From NCBI RefSeq assembly GCF_023195535.1, contig NZ_JALPNF010000002.1, forward strand, positions 1 to 64,000: a stretch of 64,000 nt of DNA, given 5' to 3'. The translations under genes were made by a program, and so were the position numbers. Below are positions 26,249-36,578 of the stretch, piece by piece. This DNA is from Sphingomonas faeni. Its GTDB lineage: Bacteria; Pseudomonadota; Alphaproteobacteria; Sphingomonadales; Sphingomonadaceae. The notes under the pieces were generated by a model. That model was not told the DNA's origin. It ran no database searches and saw nothing but the letters and a program-made list of their open reading frames with translations. Position 1 is the stretch's first letter. Each line of letters opens with the position of its first letter.

Positions 26249-27736
26249 TCAGGCGTTCCGCTCCACCCGCAGCATCGCCAGTGCCGCAACCCCCATCACG
26301 CCCGCAGCGATCAACATCGCCCAGACCGCGTCGCCGGGGAAGAACGTCCGCACGACCTGCCCCATCACCGACGACACGATCAGCTGCGGCAGGACGATGA
26401 AGATGTTGAACAGGCCCATATACACGCCGAGCTTCGCCTGGGGCAGCGCGTTGGACAGGATCGCATAGGGCATCGTCAGGATCGACGACCAGGCTATCCC
26501 GATCAGTACCATCGATCCGATCAGCAGATACTGGTCGCGCACGACCAGGAACGACGCGAACCCCGCCGCGCCGCAGAGCAACCCGAGGATATGCGCATCG
26601 CGGCGGCCGATCCGCGCCGCGAGCGATGGCATCACGAACGCCCACAAGGTTGCGACACCGTTGTAGACCGCGAATAGCACGCCGACCCAGTTCGCGCCTT
26701 CATTGTACGCGGCACTGGCCGTGTCGGTCGTCCCGAACACGTGCTGGGTGACGATCGGTGTGGTGTAGATCCACATGATGAACAGCGCGGACCAGGTGAA
26801 AAACTGGACGAGTGCTAGCTGCTTCATTGTTTGCGGCATGGTGCCAAGATCGCCGACGATCTGACTGAGAACGTTGGACCCCCTTCCCGACCGGACCAGC
26901 GCCGCGCTGGCCAGCAACGCCGCCCCGAACGCGATGAGCCCGCCGCCGAGCAGGTAGACCGGTTTGTCGAGCCCAAACCGCGCCACCGCAGCGATGACGA
27001 TGGCTCCGAGCGCGATCCAGACCGGCGCAAGCCTGGCGTTCGACCGTACGACCGTGTCGCCCGGTGCAACCTCACCCTCGTCCTCGAACGCCGCCATCTC
27101 CGCCGGTGAATATTCGCTGGTCGTCAGCACGGTCCACAGCACCGCGAAGAACAGGGCTAATGCACCGATGTAGAAGCCGTATTGCACCGAGGGCGGGATA
27201 CCGCCCGCGGGCGCGGTGTTGGTGACCTGAAACACGTCGGTGAGGATGATCGGCGCGAGGCTCCCGATCACCGCACCCGCGCCGATAAAGCCGGTCTGAA
27301 ACGCGAACCCCGCGGTCCGCTGGCGGCTGCCGAGCATGTCGCCGACGAACGCGCGGAACGGCTCCATCGCGACGTTTAGCGATCCGTCGAGCATCCACAG
27401 CAGCACCGCCGCCACCCACAACACCGGCGCATTCGGCATCGCCAGCAGCGCGATCGTGGCCAGCATCGCGCCGGCGAGGAAATACGGCCGCCGGCGCCCG
27501 AGCTTGCCCCAGGTCCGGTCGCTGTAATGCCCGATGACCGGCTGGACGAGCAGCCCGGTCAGCGGCGCGGCGATCCACAGGAACGCAAGATCGTCGACGC
27601 TCGTCCCCAGCGACTGGAAGATCCGGCTGACGTTCGCATTCTGGAGCGCGAAGCCGATCTGTATCCCGAAAAATCCGAACGAAATATTCCACAGCCCCCA
27701 GAACCCCTGGCGCGGCTTTTCCCTACGTGACAGCAT
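26249..27736 (-). CDS. MFS transporter of the SUT/GPH sugar type
   Basis: A 495-residue 12-helix transporter. Motifs LWNISFGFFGIQIGFALQ, APLTGLLVQPVIGHYSDRTW and RRRPYFLAGA are those of the sucrose/maltose-type family (SLC45-like, glycoside-pentoside-hexuronide related). It probably imports an alpha- or beta-linked disaccharide by proton symport. Its ATG begins directly after the stop of a LacI-type gene, so regulator and transporter share a transcript. No glycoside hydrolase gene is adjacent, so the sugar cannot be named. Confidence 0.9.
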   Translation of the reverse strand: MLSRREKPRQGFWGLWNISFGFFGIQIGFALQNANVSRIFQSLGTSVDDLAFLWIAAPLTGLLVQPVIGHYSDRTWGKLGRRRPYFLAGAMLATIALLAMPNAPVLWVAAVLLWMLDGSLNVAMEPFRAFVGDMLGSRQRTAGFAFQTGFIGAGAVIGSLAPIILTDVFQVTNTAPAGGIPPSVQYGFYIGALALFFAVLWTVLTTSEYSPAEMAAFEDEGEVAPGDTVVRSNARLAPVWIALGAIVIAAVARFGLDKPVYLLGGGLIAFGAALLASAALVRSGRGSNVLSQIVGDLGTMPQTMKQLALVQFFTWSALFIMWIYTTPIVTQHVFGTTDTASAAYNEGANWVGVLFAVYNGVATLWAFVMPSLAARIGRRDAHILGLLCGAAGFASFLVVRDQYLLIGSMVLIGIAWSSILTMPYAILSNALPQAKLGVYMGLFNIFIVLPQLIVSSVMGQVVRTFFPGDAVWAMLIAAGVMGVAALAMLRVERNA

Positions 27737-28816
27737 TCAGCGTCCTTCGCCCGACGAGCGCCGGATCACGAGTTGGGTGGGGAGCATCATGCTCTCGACC
27801 GGGCGATTGCCGATCCGCGCGAGCAGCATCTCGACGAGCCGCCGCCCGGCGAGACCGCTATCCTGCGCGATCGTCGTAAGTGGTGGGTTGGCGAGGCTGG
27901 CCGCGGGGATGTCGTCGAACCCGACGATCGCGACATCATACGGCACGGCGATCCCCGCGCCCGCCAGCACGCGCATCGCCGCGAGTGCGATCAGATCGCT
28001 GGCCGCGACGATCGCGTCGAACTGGACGCCGCGCTGGAGCAGCTCGTGCGTGGCCCTGGTCGCGTCCTCCTCGGTCGAGATCGATTCGACCTGAAGTCGC
28101 GGATCGACCGTCTGGCCGTGCTCGCCGAGCGCCGCGACATAGCCGCGATACCGGTCGTGGAACTCGGGATAATGATCGGTCGCACTACCGAGAAACGCGA
28201 TCCGCTTACGCCCCCGTTCGAGCAGATGCCGCGCCGCCGCCGTCCCACCTGCGATATTGTCGCAGCCGATCGTCAGACCGGGCTGGCCCGGCTGGACCGA
28301 GCCCCAGCGAATGAAGTGCGTCCCCTGCGCGACCAGCATCTCGAGCCGCGCGCGATAATCGGCATAGTCGCCATAACCGAGCAGGATCAGCCCGTCGGCG
28401 CGGTGGCTGTCCTCGTAATCGGTGTGCCAGTCGCTGGAGAATTGCTGGAACGACACGAGCAGGTCGTAACCGTGCGACGCGCACGCCGCCATCATCGCGC
28501 CGAGCATGCCGAGGAAGAACGGATTGACCACGGTCTCGTCGGGCGTCGGATCGCGGAACAGCAGCAGCGCGATCGTCTTTGTCGTGCCGTTGCGGAGGTT
28601 GGAGGCGCTACGATCGACGGTGTAGTTGAGCTGTCGCGCGATCGCCTCGATCCGTTGCCGCGTCGCAAGATTGACCGTCGGGCTGCCGCGCAACGCTCGC
28701 GAAACCGTCGGTTGCGACACACCCGCAAGTTGCGCGATGTCGAACGAGGTCGGCTTTCCCGTGAGCTTGCCCATGGGCTTGGCGGCGGCAGTCACGACGA
28801 TCGGGTCCTCCAGCAT
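27737..28816 (-). CDS. LacI-family transcriptional regulator
   Basis: A 359-residue regulator. The N-terminal helix-turn-helix and hinge are TSFDIAQLAGVSQPTVSRAL, then TRQRIEAIARQLNYTVDRSA, followed by a periplasmic-binding-like sugar domain with GVQFDAIVAASDLIALAAM and VPYDVAIVGFDDIPAASLANPPLTTI. Start at ATG 28816 (MLED) gives a short N-terminal arm; ATG 28774 (MGKLTGK) is a good alternative, while the longest frame adds Arg-rich sequence without coding character. It presumably responds to the sugar carried by the adjacent transporter. Confidence 0.93.
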   Translation of the reverse strand: MLEDPIVVTAAAKPMGKLTGKPTSFDIAQLAGVSQPTVSRALRGSPTVNLATRQRIEAIARQLNYTVDRSASNLRNGTTKTIALLLFRDPTPDETVVNPFFLGMLGAMMAACASHGYDLLVSFQQFSSDWHTDYEDSHRADGLILLGYGDYADYRARLEMLVAQGTHFIRWGSVQPGQPGLTIGCDNIAGGTAAARHLLERGRKRIAFLGSATDHYPEFHDRYRGYVAALGEHGQTVDPRLQVESISTEEDATRATHELLQRGVQFDAIVAASDLIALAAMRVLAGAGIAVPYDVAIVGFDDIPAASLANPPLTTIAQDSGLAGRRLVEMLLARIGNRPVESMMLPTQLVIRRSSGEGR

Positions 28817-29024
28817 CCTCACGGTTCCACACGCGCCTTGCCGGCGAGGTGACCGTGATCGAGCATCACTCCAGAATGCGGGGCGCGTCAACGAACGGCA
28901 CGGCGCCACCGTGACAATCGTGCCACAGAATCAAGCCGCTACCGCTACCATGCCACTGAATACGTATGCGCAGGCCATGCGGGGCCCGCCACCCCGGTCA
29001 AACGTCGGGATGGCGGTCATACGG

Positions 29025-29651
29025 TCAGCGACGCGGCGCCATCAACGGTCCGCCGATCTCGGTGGCGGCGATGAACGCCGGGCGCGCGCGGAGCCGGTCG
29101 AGATAGGCGGCGACCTCGGTGTGCTCCTTCAGCAAGCCTGTGCTTTCGGCGATCGCCAGCATGTAGCACATCTGGATATCGGCCAGCATGAGCTGGTCGC
29201 CCATCAGGTACGGGCCATCGCCGACGCCTGCAGCGATATAGTCGAGCGTCTTGGTCACCTCGGGGCCGGTGAACTTGGTCAGGCCTTCGGGGAGCCCGCC
29301 CATTCGCTTGCCGAACATCGTCATCATGATCGGCAGCGCGGCCGAGCTTTCGACATATTGCAGCCACTCGTCATGGATCGCGGCGGCGGCGCTGTCGATC
29401 GGTGGCGAGAAGCGGCGGTCGCCGTACCGCGCATCGATATAGGACAGGATCGGCGCGCTTTCGGCGAGCGTCAGGTCGCCGTCGACCAGCACCGGCGCCT
29501 TGCCGAGTGGATGGATCGCCTTCAGCGTGGACGGGGCGCGGAAATTCGCGTCGCGCTCGTATTTGACGAGGTCGTATTCGATGCCGAGCTCCTCGAGCAG
29601 CCACAGCACACGGATCGAGCGCGAATAGTTCAGGTGGTGGAGAGTTAACAT
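29025..29651 (-). CDS. glutathione S-transferase
   Basis: A 208-residue cytosolic GST. The N-terminal thioredoxin-like domain has LHHLNYSRSIRVLWLLEELG, HPLGKAPVLVDG and the glutathione-binding LAESAPILSYI; the C-terminal domain has GPYLMGDQLMLADIQMCYML. The SRS motif at the first helix suggests a Ser catalytic residue. No pathway neighbour explains its substrate. It is divergent from the flavoprotein gene with 102 bp between starts. Confidence 0.92.
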   Translation of the reverse strand: MLTLHHLNYSRSIRVLWLLEELGIEYDLVKYERDANFRAPSTLKAIHPLGKAPVLVDGDLTLAESAPILSYIDARYGDRRFSPPIDSAAAAIHDEWLQYVESSAALPIMMTMFGKRMGGLPEGLTKFTGPEVTKTLDYIAAGVGDGPYLMGDQLMLADIQMCYMLAIAESTGLLKEHTEVAAYLDRLRARPAFIAATEIGGPLMAPRR

Positions 29652-29753
29652 AAACGTCCTTCGTCAGGGAATGTGCTGCACCGCGGAACGGCTGGGCGGC
29701 ATCGAAGGTTTCGTCGACCGTGGCTCCGGAATTCTCCGGCGACGGAGAGACGT

Positions 29754-31169
29754 ATGACGAAGCTGACCTGCGACGTGGCTATCATCGGCGCGGGTACCGC
29801 GGGCCTTGCCGCCGAGCGCAGCGCGCGTCGCAACGGGGCGAAGACGCTGCTGATCGACGAAGGCTTTGGCGGCACGACCTGCGCGAGCGTAGGGTGTATG
29901 CCCTCCAAGCTGCTGATCGCCGCGGGAAACGCAATGCATGCCGTGAAGCACGCTGGGGTCTTCGGCGTCGAGGCGTCGGGCAAGGTCGACGGCGTCGCGG
30001 TGATGACGCGGGTTCGCAAGGAACGCGACGCGTTCGTCGCCGGCGTCGAGGCCTCGATCGACAAACTGCCCGACGACGTGAAGATCGGGGCACGGGCGAA
30101 ATTCGCCCGCGCGACGGTCCTTTCGCTCGGCGATGGTCGCGAGGTTCATGCCAAGGCGGTGGTGATCGCGACGGGATCGAGCCCGATGATCCCCGCAATG
30201 TTCGACCCGGTGCGCGACCGGGTTCTGACCAACGAGAGCATCTTCGAGCTCAAGGATCTGCCCAAGTCGCTCGGTGTGGTCGGCGCGGGCGCGCTGGGGC
30301 TCGAACTGGCGCAGGCGATGGCACGGCTCGGCGTCGATACGATGGTGTTCGATACGGGCGAGACGATCGGCGGCTTAAAGGATCTCCACGTGGCCGAGGC
30401 GTATCACGCGATCCTGGCGCGTGAAATGCCGATCCTGCTGGGTGTCGAACTCGAGGTGAAGCCCGAGGGTGATGGCGTCATGCTGTCGTGGAGCGGGGCC
30501 GCGTCGGGTGAACGTACCTTCGACTATCTGCTCGTCGCGACCGGGCGGCCGCCGCGGATTAAGGATATCGCGTTGGAGACGACCGGGCTTGTGCTCGATG
30601 AGCACGGGATGCCTGACTATGACTGCGAGACGATGCAGTGCGGCACCGCGCCGATCTTCATCGCGGGCGACGCGGATCATGATCGTGCGGTGCTGCACGA
30701 GGCGTCATCGGAGGGGACGATTGCAGGGCGCAATGCGGCGAGCTATCCCGAGGTCACGCCGGGCAAGCGGACGGTGCCGTTCGCGATCACCTTCACGCAT
30801 CCCAACGTCGCGGTGATCGGCAAGATCGCCAAGGACGACGACGCGGACAGCGTGATCGGTACGGCCTCGTATGACGATCAGGGCCGTGCGAAGGTCGAGG
30901 CGTGTAATGCCGGGCTGGTGCGGTTCTATGCGGATCGGCGTGATGGGCGGCTGACCGGCGCGACGATGGCGGGACCTGCGGTCGAGCACAGCGCGCATCT
31001 GATCGCGTGGGCGATCCAGAGCGGCTGGACCGCGACCGAGGTTTTGGACCTGCCCTTCTATCATCCGACGTTCGAGGAGGGGATGAAGGGTGCGTTGCGC
31101 TCGATCTGCAGCGAAGTGCACGCACCGACGCCGCCGGACCGCGACGACGGGTTTACGCCGGGGACTTGA
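29754..31169 (+). CDS. dihydrolipoamide dehydrogenase-like flavoprotein disulfide reductase
   Basis: A 471-residue pyridine nucleotide-disulfide reductase. The FAD site is IIGAGTAGLAA, the redox-active pair is Cys43 and Cys48 (TCASVGCMPSK), the NAD site is VVGAGALGLELAQ, the second FAD motif is IFIAGDADHD and the catalytic C-terminal His-Glu appears in YHPTFEEG. No 2-oxoacid dehydrogenase genes flank it, so it could be a stand-alone Lpd paralogue or act on another disulfide. The ATG follows GGAGAGACGT; a longer in-frame start reaches into the divergent GST region and is not supported. Confidence 0.92.
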   Translation: MTKLTCDVAIIGAGTAGLAAERSARRNGAKTLLIDEGFGGTTCASVGCMPSKLLIAAGNAMHAVKHAGVFGVEASGKVDGVAVMTRVRKERDAFVAGVEASIDKLPDDVKIGARAKFARATVLSLGDGREVHAKAVVIATGSSPMIPAMFDPVRDRVLTNESIFELKDLPKSLGVVGAGALGLELAQAMARLGVDTMVFDTGETIGGLKDLHVAEAYHAILAREMPILLGVELEVKPEGDGVMLSWSGAASGERTFDYLLVATGRPPRIKDIALETTGLVLDEHGMPDYDCETMQCGTAPIFIAGDADHDRAVLHEASSEGTIAGRNAASYPEVTPGKRTVPFAITFTHPNVAVIGKIAKDDDADSVIGTASYDDQGRAKVEACNAGLVRFYADRRDGRLTGATMAGPAVEHSAHLIAWAIQSGWTATEVLDLPFYHPTFEEGMKGALRSICSEVHAPTPPDRDDGFTPGT

Positions 31170-31180
31170 GTTTCAATTCT

Positions 31181-31306
31181 GATCCTCCCCCGCCAGGGGG
31201 AGGTGGCTGGCACTTGCCAGACGGAGGGGGCGGAAAAGGGAAACCGCTGCTCCGTATCCTCCCCCTCCGTCACCTTCGGTGCCACCTCCCCCTTGCGGGC
31301 GAGGAT
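31181..31306. repeat. long inverted repeat element, family A, copy 3
   Basis: It starts GATCCTCCCCCGCCAGGGGG and ends CCTTGCGGGCGAGGAT, between the convergent flavoprotein gene and a small hypothetical gene. The interior matches the other copies (TGGCTGGCACTTGCCAG, CCTCCGTCACCTTCGG). Confidence 0.87.
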
Positions 31307-31319
31307 CGAGGGGGTGGCG

Positions 31320-31520
31320 CTATTCCTCAAGATCCAGATACGCGACGACGTCGTTCTCGGTGGCCAGATACAGACCCGCCTGCACGTCTTCTTCCTGTTG
31401 CGCGGCGATCGCCAGCGCCTCCTCCAACGGCCCGTAGAACAGCGTCGTCGCCGCCCCGCCCTCGCCGCTGTCGTCGAGATGGTAGAGCCGAACCGACACG
31501 CTGGAGGAGATCGTACGCAT
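31320..31520 (-). CDS. small conserved hypothetical protein
   Basis: A 66-residue acidic protein (MRTISSSVSVRLYHLDDSGE, ending VVAYLDLEE). I do not recognise a named family. The pattern of a short beta-hairpin start, then EEALAIAAQQEEDVQAGLYL, suggests a small alpha/beta fold. A longer frame starting 18 codons upstream is possible but less likely. It is divergent from the aldehyde oxidoreductase operon with about 100 bp between starts. Confidence 0.6.
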   Translation of the reverse strand: MRTISSSVSVRLYHLDDSGEGGAATTLFYGPLEEALAIAAQQEEDVQAGLYLATENDVVAYLDLEE

Positions 31521-31619
31521 TCCAATACCTTGCTCAAAGATTTTGCGGAACAAAACCGACACGGCACGGCGCAACTTTGCCGCGCTTCGTCCGTTCGGTT
31601 AACAGATACAGGGGTTTAT

Positions 31620-32276
31620 ATGCATCACGATGAAACTTTTCCGGTGTCGCGCCGTGGCGTGATCGCCGGCGGCGTCGCGTCGGCTACCTTAGCAGCCGCA
31701 CCCGTCGCGCAGGCCCAGACGCAGGATCAGGTCCAGGGGACGACGCAACCAGCCCCGCCGACCATGCCGGTCACGCTCAAGGTCAACGGCCGTACGACCA
31801 AGCTAAACGTCGACACCCGAACGACGTTGCTCGACGCGCTGCGTGAGAATTTGAAGCTCACCGGCACCAAGAAGGGCTGCGACCACGGCCAGTGCGGTGC
31901 GTGTACGGTGATCGTCGAGGGTCGCCGGATCAACAGCTGCCTGACGCTCGCGGTCATGCATGAAGGCGAAGAGATCACCACGATCGAAGGCCTCGGCACG
32001 CCCGAGAAGCTGCACGCGATGCAGGCGGCGTTCGTCAAGCATGACGGCTATCAGTGCGGATACTGCACCCCCGGCCAGATCTGCTCGGCCGTCGCTACGC
32101 TCGGCGAGATCAAGGCGGGCATCCCCAGCCACGTCACCGGCGATATCGCTGCTCAGCCGACCGTCAGCACCGACGAGCTTCGCGAGCGGATGAGCGGCAA
32201 TATCTGCCGCTGCGGCGCCTATTCGAACATCATCGACGCGATCCACGACGTCGCCGGTACGGAGCGCACGGCATGA
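31620..32276 (+). CDS. paoA: aldehyde oxidoreductase iron-sulfur subunit (PaoA-like), Tat-exported
   Basis: A 218-residue [2Fe-2S] subunit of a xanthine oxidase-family enzyme. Residues 1-32 form a twin-arginine signal (SRRGVIAGG, cleavage near AQA). The plant-type cluster ligands are in [13 protein letters not shown] with a later Cys in NSCLTLA, and the second cluster in [12 protein letters not shown] and GNICRCGAY. The export signal on this subunit, as in E. coli PaoA (YagT), implies that the folded heterotrimer is carried to the periplasm. Its stop overlaps the next ATG (ATGA). Confidence 0.95.
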   Translation: MHHDETFPVSRRGVIAGGVASATLAAAPVAQAQTQDQVQGTTQPAPPTMPVTLKVNGRTTKLNVDTRTTLLDALRENLKLTGTKKGCDHGQCGACTVIVEGRRINSCLTLAVMHEGEEITTIEGLGTPEKLHAMQAAFVKHDGYQCGYCTPGQICSAVATLGEIKAGIPSHVTGDIAAQPTVSTDELRERMSGNICRCGAYSNIIDAIHDVAGTERTA

Positions 32277-33232
32277 AGGCCTTCACCTACGAGCGCGCGA
32301 CGTCGGCGAAGGAAGCCGCCAGCGCCGCGGTCCGCACGCCGGGCGCGAAGTTCATCGCGGGCGGGACCAACCTGCTCGACCTGATGAAGCTCCAGATCGA
32401 AACGCCGCAGCACCTGATCGACGTCAACGACCTGGGCCTCGACAAGATCACGCACACCTCTGAGGGCGGTCTCCGCGTCGGCGCGCTGGTCCGCAACACC
32501 GATCTCGCCGCCGATGCGCGCGTCCGGAAGGATTACGGCGTGCTCAGCCGCGCGCTGGTCTCCGGCGCATCGGGCCAGCTTCGCAACAAGGCGACGACCG
32601 CGGGCAATCTGCTTCAGCGGACGCGGTGCCCGTATTTCTACGACACCACCAAGCCCTGCAACAAGCGCCAGCCCGGCAGCGGCTGCGCGGCGATTGGCGG
32701 TTTTAATCGTAATCTCGCGATCATGGGCACGAGCGAGGCGTGCATCGCCACGCATCCGAGCGACATGGCCGTGGCGATGCGCGTGGTCGATGCGACCGTC
32801 GAGACGGTGAACGCGGCAGGCGAGACGCGGGCAATTCCGATTGCCGACTTCCACCGCCTCCCAGGCGCGACGCCGAACATCGAGACGTCGTTGGCGCCGG
32901 GTGAGTTGATCACTGCCGTCACGCTGCCGAAGCCGATCGGCGGCACGCACATCTATCAGAAGGTGCGTGACCGGGCCTCCTATGCGTTCGCGCTGATCTC
33001 GGTTGCCGCGGTGATACAACCCGGCGGTCGCGGCCGGCTCGCCTTCGGCGGCCTCGCGCACAAGCCGTGGCGCGTCGAAGCGGCCGAGGCGCAAATGCCC
33101 AATGGCGCCAAGGCGACCGCGTCCGCCGTCCTCGCCGGCGCCCGCACCACATCACAGAACGCGTTCAAGCTGCCGTTGGTCGAACGCACCATCGGCGCCG
33201 TGTTCGAAGAAGCGAAGGCCTTACGCCCATGA
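32273..33232 (+). CDS. paoB: aldehyde oxidoreductase FAD subunit (PaoB-like)
   Basis: A 319-residue FAD-binding subunit with [20 protein letters not shown] (FAD loop) and the C-terminal CO-dehydrogenase flavoprotein domain. An insertion with four cysteines ([22 protein letters not shown] and [11 protein letters not shown]) matches the [4Fe-4S]-binding insertion of the PaoB (YagS) subgroup, absent from plain xanthine dehydrogenases. No signal peptide, so it would be exported bound to PaoA. It overlaps both neighbours by four bases. Confidence 0.95.
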   Translation: MKAFTYERATSAKEAASAAVRTPGAKFIAGGTNLLDLMKLQIETPQHLIDVNDLGLDKITHTSEGGLRVGALVRNTDLAADARVRKDYGVLSRALVSGASGQLRNKATTAGNLLQRTRCPYFYDTTKPCNKRQPGSGCAAIGGFNRNLAIMGTSEACIATHPSDMAVAMRVVDATVETVNAAGETRAIPIADFHRLPGATPNIETSLAPGELITAVTLPKPIGGTHIYQKVRDRASYAFALISVAAVIQPGGRGRLAFGGLAHKPWRVEAAEAQMPNGAKATASAVLAGARTTSQNAFKLPLVERTIGAVFEEAKALRP

Positions 33233-35421
33233 AGTTCGATACCCCAGCCACGGCGAACCCGACCGACCGCATGAAGGTCCTCGGCCAGCCGATCGACCGC
33301 GTCGACGGCAAGCTGAAGACCACCGGCACCGCGCACTATGCCTATGAGCGTAGCGACGTCGCGCCCGATGCGGCCTATGGCTATATCCTGGGTTCGGCGA
33401 TCGCCAAGGGCCGGATCGAGAGCATCGACGACGCCGACGCGAAGGCCGCACCCGGCGTGCTCGCGATCGTCACCTACAAGAATGCCGGCACGGTCGCGAA
33501 GGCCAAGGCGCATACCGCACGGATGCTCGCCGGCCCCGACGTCCAGCATTACGATCAGGCCGTCGCAGTGGTCGTCGCCGAGACGTTCGAACAGGCCCGC
33601 GCCGCTGCCAAGCTGTTGCGCGTGACCTATGCACGGACCGCCGGCAGCTTCGATCTGGAAGCGGTCAAGGCATCGGCCACGAAGCCCAAGGACGGTACTC
33701 CCGACACCGCCGTCGGCAATTTTGCAGGGGCCTTCGCCAAGGCAGCCGTCAAGGTCGACGAGCGCTATACCACGCCCGACCAGAGCCATCAGATGATGGA
33801 GCCGCATTCGACCACGGCCGCCTGGAAGGGCGACAAGCTGACGCTGTGGACGTCGAACCAGATGATCAACTGGGCGGTCCGCGACATGAGCGAGACTCTG
33901 GGCGTGGCGAAAGAGAATATCCACATCATGTCGCCTTATGTCGGCGGCGGCTTCGGCTCGAAGCTGTGGATCCGCAGCGATGCGGTGATGGCGGCGCTCG
34001 GGTCGCGGGCGATCGGCGGTCGTCCGGTGAAGCTCGCGCTCGCGCGTCCGCAGGTGATGAACAACACCACGCATCGCCCTGCGACGATCCAGCGCCTCCG
34101 CATCGGTGCGCAGAAGGACGGCAAGATCACCGCGATCGCGCATGAGAGCTGGTCGGGCGATCTGCCCGGTGGTGGTCCCGAGACCGCGCCGAACGCGACG
34201 CGGCTCCTGTACGCGGGCGCTAACCGGATGACCGCGACGCGCCTTGCGGTGCTCGATCTCCCCGAGGGCAACGCGATGCGTGCGCCAGGCGAGGCCGTCG
34301 GCCTGCTCGCGCTCGAAGCGGCGATGGACGAGCTGGCCGAGAAGCTGAAGATGGACCCGGTCCAGCTGCGCATCATCAACGATACGCAGGTCGATCCGGA
34401 AAAGCCGTCGCGCCAGTTCTCGCAGCGCGATCTGGTCGGCTGTCTGAAGACGGGCGCCGAACGCTTCGGCTGGAACAAGCGCAATCCCGTCCCCGGCCAG
34501 ATCCGCGACGGGCGTTGGCTGGTCGGCATGGGCATGGCGTCCGCGTTCCGCGACAACGTGACGATGAAGTCGGGCGCACGCGTCGGGATCGACAAGAAGG
34601 GCGTTGTGACCGTCGCCACCGACATGACCGACATCGGCACCGGCAGCTACACGATCATCGCGCAGACCGCCGCGGAGCTGATGGGAGTCCCCGTCGACAA
34701 GGTCATCGTCCTGCTCGGCGACAGCAGCTTCCCGGCCTCGTCGGGCTCCGGCGGCCAGTGGGGCGGCAACAGCTCGACGGCGGGTGTCTATGCGGCATGC
34801 ATGGCGCTGCGGGACTCGGTTGCGCGGAAACTCGGGTTCAACTCGACTGACGTCGTGTTCGAGGACGGCAAGGTGAAGTCGGGCAACCGCAGCGTCTCGC
34901 TGTCGGAGGCCGCCGGCGATGCAGGCCTGTCCGCGGAGGACTCGATCGAGTTCGGCGACCTGACCAAGACCTACGCGCAGGCGACGTTTGGCGCACACTT
35001 CGTCGAGGTCGGCGTCGACTCGGCGACCGGTGAGATCCGCGTCCGCCGGATGAGCGGCGCGTTCGCCGCGGGTCGTATCCTCAACCCGAAATCGGCGCGC
35101 AGCCAGGTGATCGGGGCGATGACGATGGGCGTCGGCGCGGCGCTGATGGAGGACGCGGTCGTCGACAAGCGCTTCGGCTATTTCGTCAACCACGACCTCG
35201 CCGAATACCACGTCCCCGCCCATGCCGATATTCCGATGCAGGACGTGTTCTTCATGGACGAGCTCGACGAGAAATCCTCGCCGATGAAGGCCAAGGGCAT
35301 CGGCGAACTCGGCCTGTGCGGGGTCGGCGCGGCGATCGCCAACGCGGTCTACAACGCGTGCGGCGTCCGCATCCGCGAATACCCGCTGACGCTCGACAAG
35401 GTCATCGGCAAGATGGCCTGA
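33229..35421 (+). CDS. paoC: aldehyde oxidoreductase molybdenum subunit (PaoC-like)
   Basis: A 730-residue molybdopterin-binding subunit. Motifs include [20 protein letters not shown] at the N-terminus, [48 protein letters not shown] and the catalytic Glu loop [19 protein letters not shown]. It oxidises aldehydes with water as oxygen donor; the E. coli homologue detoxifies aromatic aldehydes. The usual cofactor-inserting chaperone PaoD (XdhC-like) is not encoded next to it. A strong stem-loop follows the stop codon. Confidence 0.95.
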   Translation: MKFDTPATANPTDRMKVLGQPIDRVDGKLKTTGTAHYAYERSDVAPDAAYGYILGSAIAKGRIESIDDADAKAAPGVLAIVTYKNAGTVAKAKAHTARMLAGPDVQHYDQAVAVVVAETFEQARAAAKLLRVTYARTAGSFDLEAVKASATKPKDGTPDTAVGNFAGAFAKAAVKVDERYTTPDQSHQMMEPHSTTAAWKGDKLTLWTSNQMINWAVRDMSETLGVAKENIHIMSPYVGGGFGSKLWIRSDAVMAALGSRAIGGRPVKLALARPQVMNNTTHRPATIQRLRIGAQKDGKITAIAHESWSGDLPGGGPETAPNATRLLYAGANRMTATRLAVLDLPEGNAMRAPGEAVGLLALEAAMDELAEKLKMDPVQLRIINDTQVDPEKPSRQFSQRDLVGCLKTGAERFGWNKRNPVPGQIRDGRWLVGMGMASAFRDNVTMKSGARVGIDKKGVVTVATDMTDIGTGSYTIIAQTAAELMGVPVDKVIVLLGDSSFPASSGSGGQWGGNSSTAGVYAACMALRDSVARKLGFNSTDVVFEDGKVKSGNRSVSLSEAAGDAGLSAEDSIEFGDLTKTYAQATFGAHFVEVGVDSATGEIRVRRMSGAFAAGRILNPKSARSQVIGAMTMGVGAALMEDAVVDKRFGYFVNHDLAEYHVPAHADIPMQDVFFMDELDEKSSPMKAKGIGELGLCGVGAAIANAVYNACGVRIREYPLTLDKVIGKMA

Positions 35422-35426
35422 TACCC

Positions 35427-35467
35427 TGCCCTCCATCCCGCCACATCAGCGGTCGGGGTGGAGGGCA
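35427..35467 (+). terminator. stem-loop after the aldehyde oxidoreductase operon
   Basis: The arms TGCCCTCCATCCCG and CGGGGTGGAGGGCA pair at 13 of 14 positions around a 13-base loop, six bases after the paoC stop. No run of T follows, so it may stabilise the 3' end rather than act as an intrinsic terminator. Confidence 0.45.
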
Positions 35468-35512
35468 AAACCGGCTCTGGCGCGCGCGAATAGGTTGCGC
35501 TAGAAAACCCAC

Positions 35513-36472
35513 ATGACCGTACCCGCCATTCTAAAAAACCTGCGCCTGCCCGTCATCGGCTCGCCGCTGTTCATCATTTCCGGACCCGATCTGGTGATCG
35601 CGCAGTGCAAGGCCGGCATCGTCGGCTCGTTCCCCGCGCTCAACGCGCGGCCGCAGGCGATGCTCGACGAGTGGCTTCACCGGATCACCGAGGAGTTGAG
35701 CGCGCACAACCGCGCAAACCCCGATCGCCCGGCGGCGCCGTTCGCGGTCAACCAGATCGTGCACAAATCGAACGACCGGCTCGAAAGCGACCTGGAGACC
35801 TGCGCCAAGTGGCAGGTGCCGATCGTCATCACCTCGCTCGGCGCGCGCGAGGACCTGAACACCGCGGTACACGGCTGGGGCGGCATCACGCTGCACGACG
35901 TGATCGACGATCGGTTCGCGCGCAAGGCGATCGAAAAGGGTGCGGACGGCCTGATCGCGGTCGCGGCGGGTGCCGGCGGCCATGCCGGCCGGCTGTCGCC
36001 GTTCGCGATCATCCAGGAAATCCGCCAATGGTTCGACGGTCCGCTCGCACTGTCGGGCTCGATCGCGACCGGTGATGCGGTGCTGGCGGCGCAGGCGATG
36101 GGCGCGGACTTCGGCTATATCGGCTCGCCGTTCATCGCCACGACCGAGGCGAACGCGGACCAGGCGTACAAGGACGGCATCGTCGCCGGCAAAGCCGCCG
36201 ATATCGTCTATTCCAACCTGTTCACCGGCGTGCACGGCAATTATCTGCGCTCGTCGATCGCGGCGGCGGGCATGGACCCCGACAATCTGCCCGAGGGCGA
36301 CCTGAAGACGATGGACTTCGGCGGCGGCAACGGATCGAAGCCCAAGGCGTGGAAGGACATCTGGGGCTCGGGCCAAGGCATCGGCGCGGTCGGCAAGGTC
36401 GAAAGCGTTGCCGACCGGGTCGACCGACTGGAACGCGAATACCGCGCGGCACGGGCACGATTGGCGCTTTGA
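35513..36472 (+). CDS. nitronate monooxygenase (2-nitropropane dioxygenase family)
   Basis: A 319-residue FMN-dependent TIM-barrel enzyme. LPVIGSPLFIISGPDLVIAQ at the N-terminus, GIVGSFPALNAR, VNQIVHKSN and the phosphate-binding AAGAGGHAGRLSPFA and LALSGSIATGDAV are typical. Such enzymes oxidise alkyl nitronates, although many homologues of this type have other substrates. It lies 91 bp after the aldehyde oxidoreductase operon, beyond the stem-loop, so it is probably separately transcribed. Confidence 0.92.
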   Translation: MTVPAILKNLRLPVIGSPLFIISGPDLVIAQCKAGIVGSFPALNARPQAMLDEWLHRITEELSAHNRANPDRPAAPFAVNQIVHKSNDRLESDLETCAKWQVPIVITSLGAREDLNTAVHGWGGITLHDVIDDRFARKAIEKGADGLIAVAAGAGGHAGRLSPFAIIQEIRQWFDGPLALSGSIATGDAVLAAQAMGADFGYIGSPFIATTEANADQAYKDGIVAGKAADIVYSNLFTGVHGNYLRSSIAAAGMDPDNLPEGDLKTMDFGGGNGSKPKAWKDIWGSGQGIGAVGKVESVADRVDRLEREYRAARARLAL

Positions 36473-36578
36473 TCGTCTACGCCTGACGGAAGCCCGCCTG
36501 ATCGGCGACGACAGGGCTTGGTGAAATACCATCATCCCGCCCGGTAAAGATGCGCCGCGTGGTGAAGGTCTCTGCCGC

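Noticed and set aside
32980..35436. 818-codon open frame on the - strand under paoC
   Set aside because: Shadow of a well-conserved molybdenum subunit.
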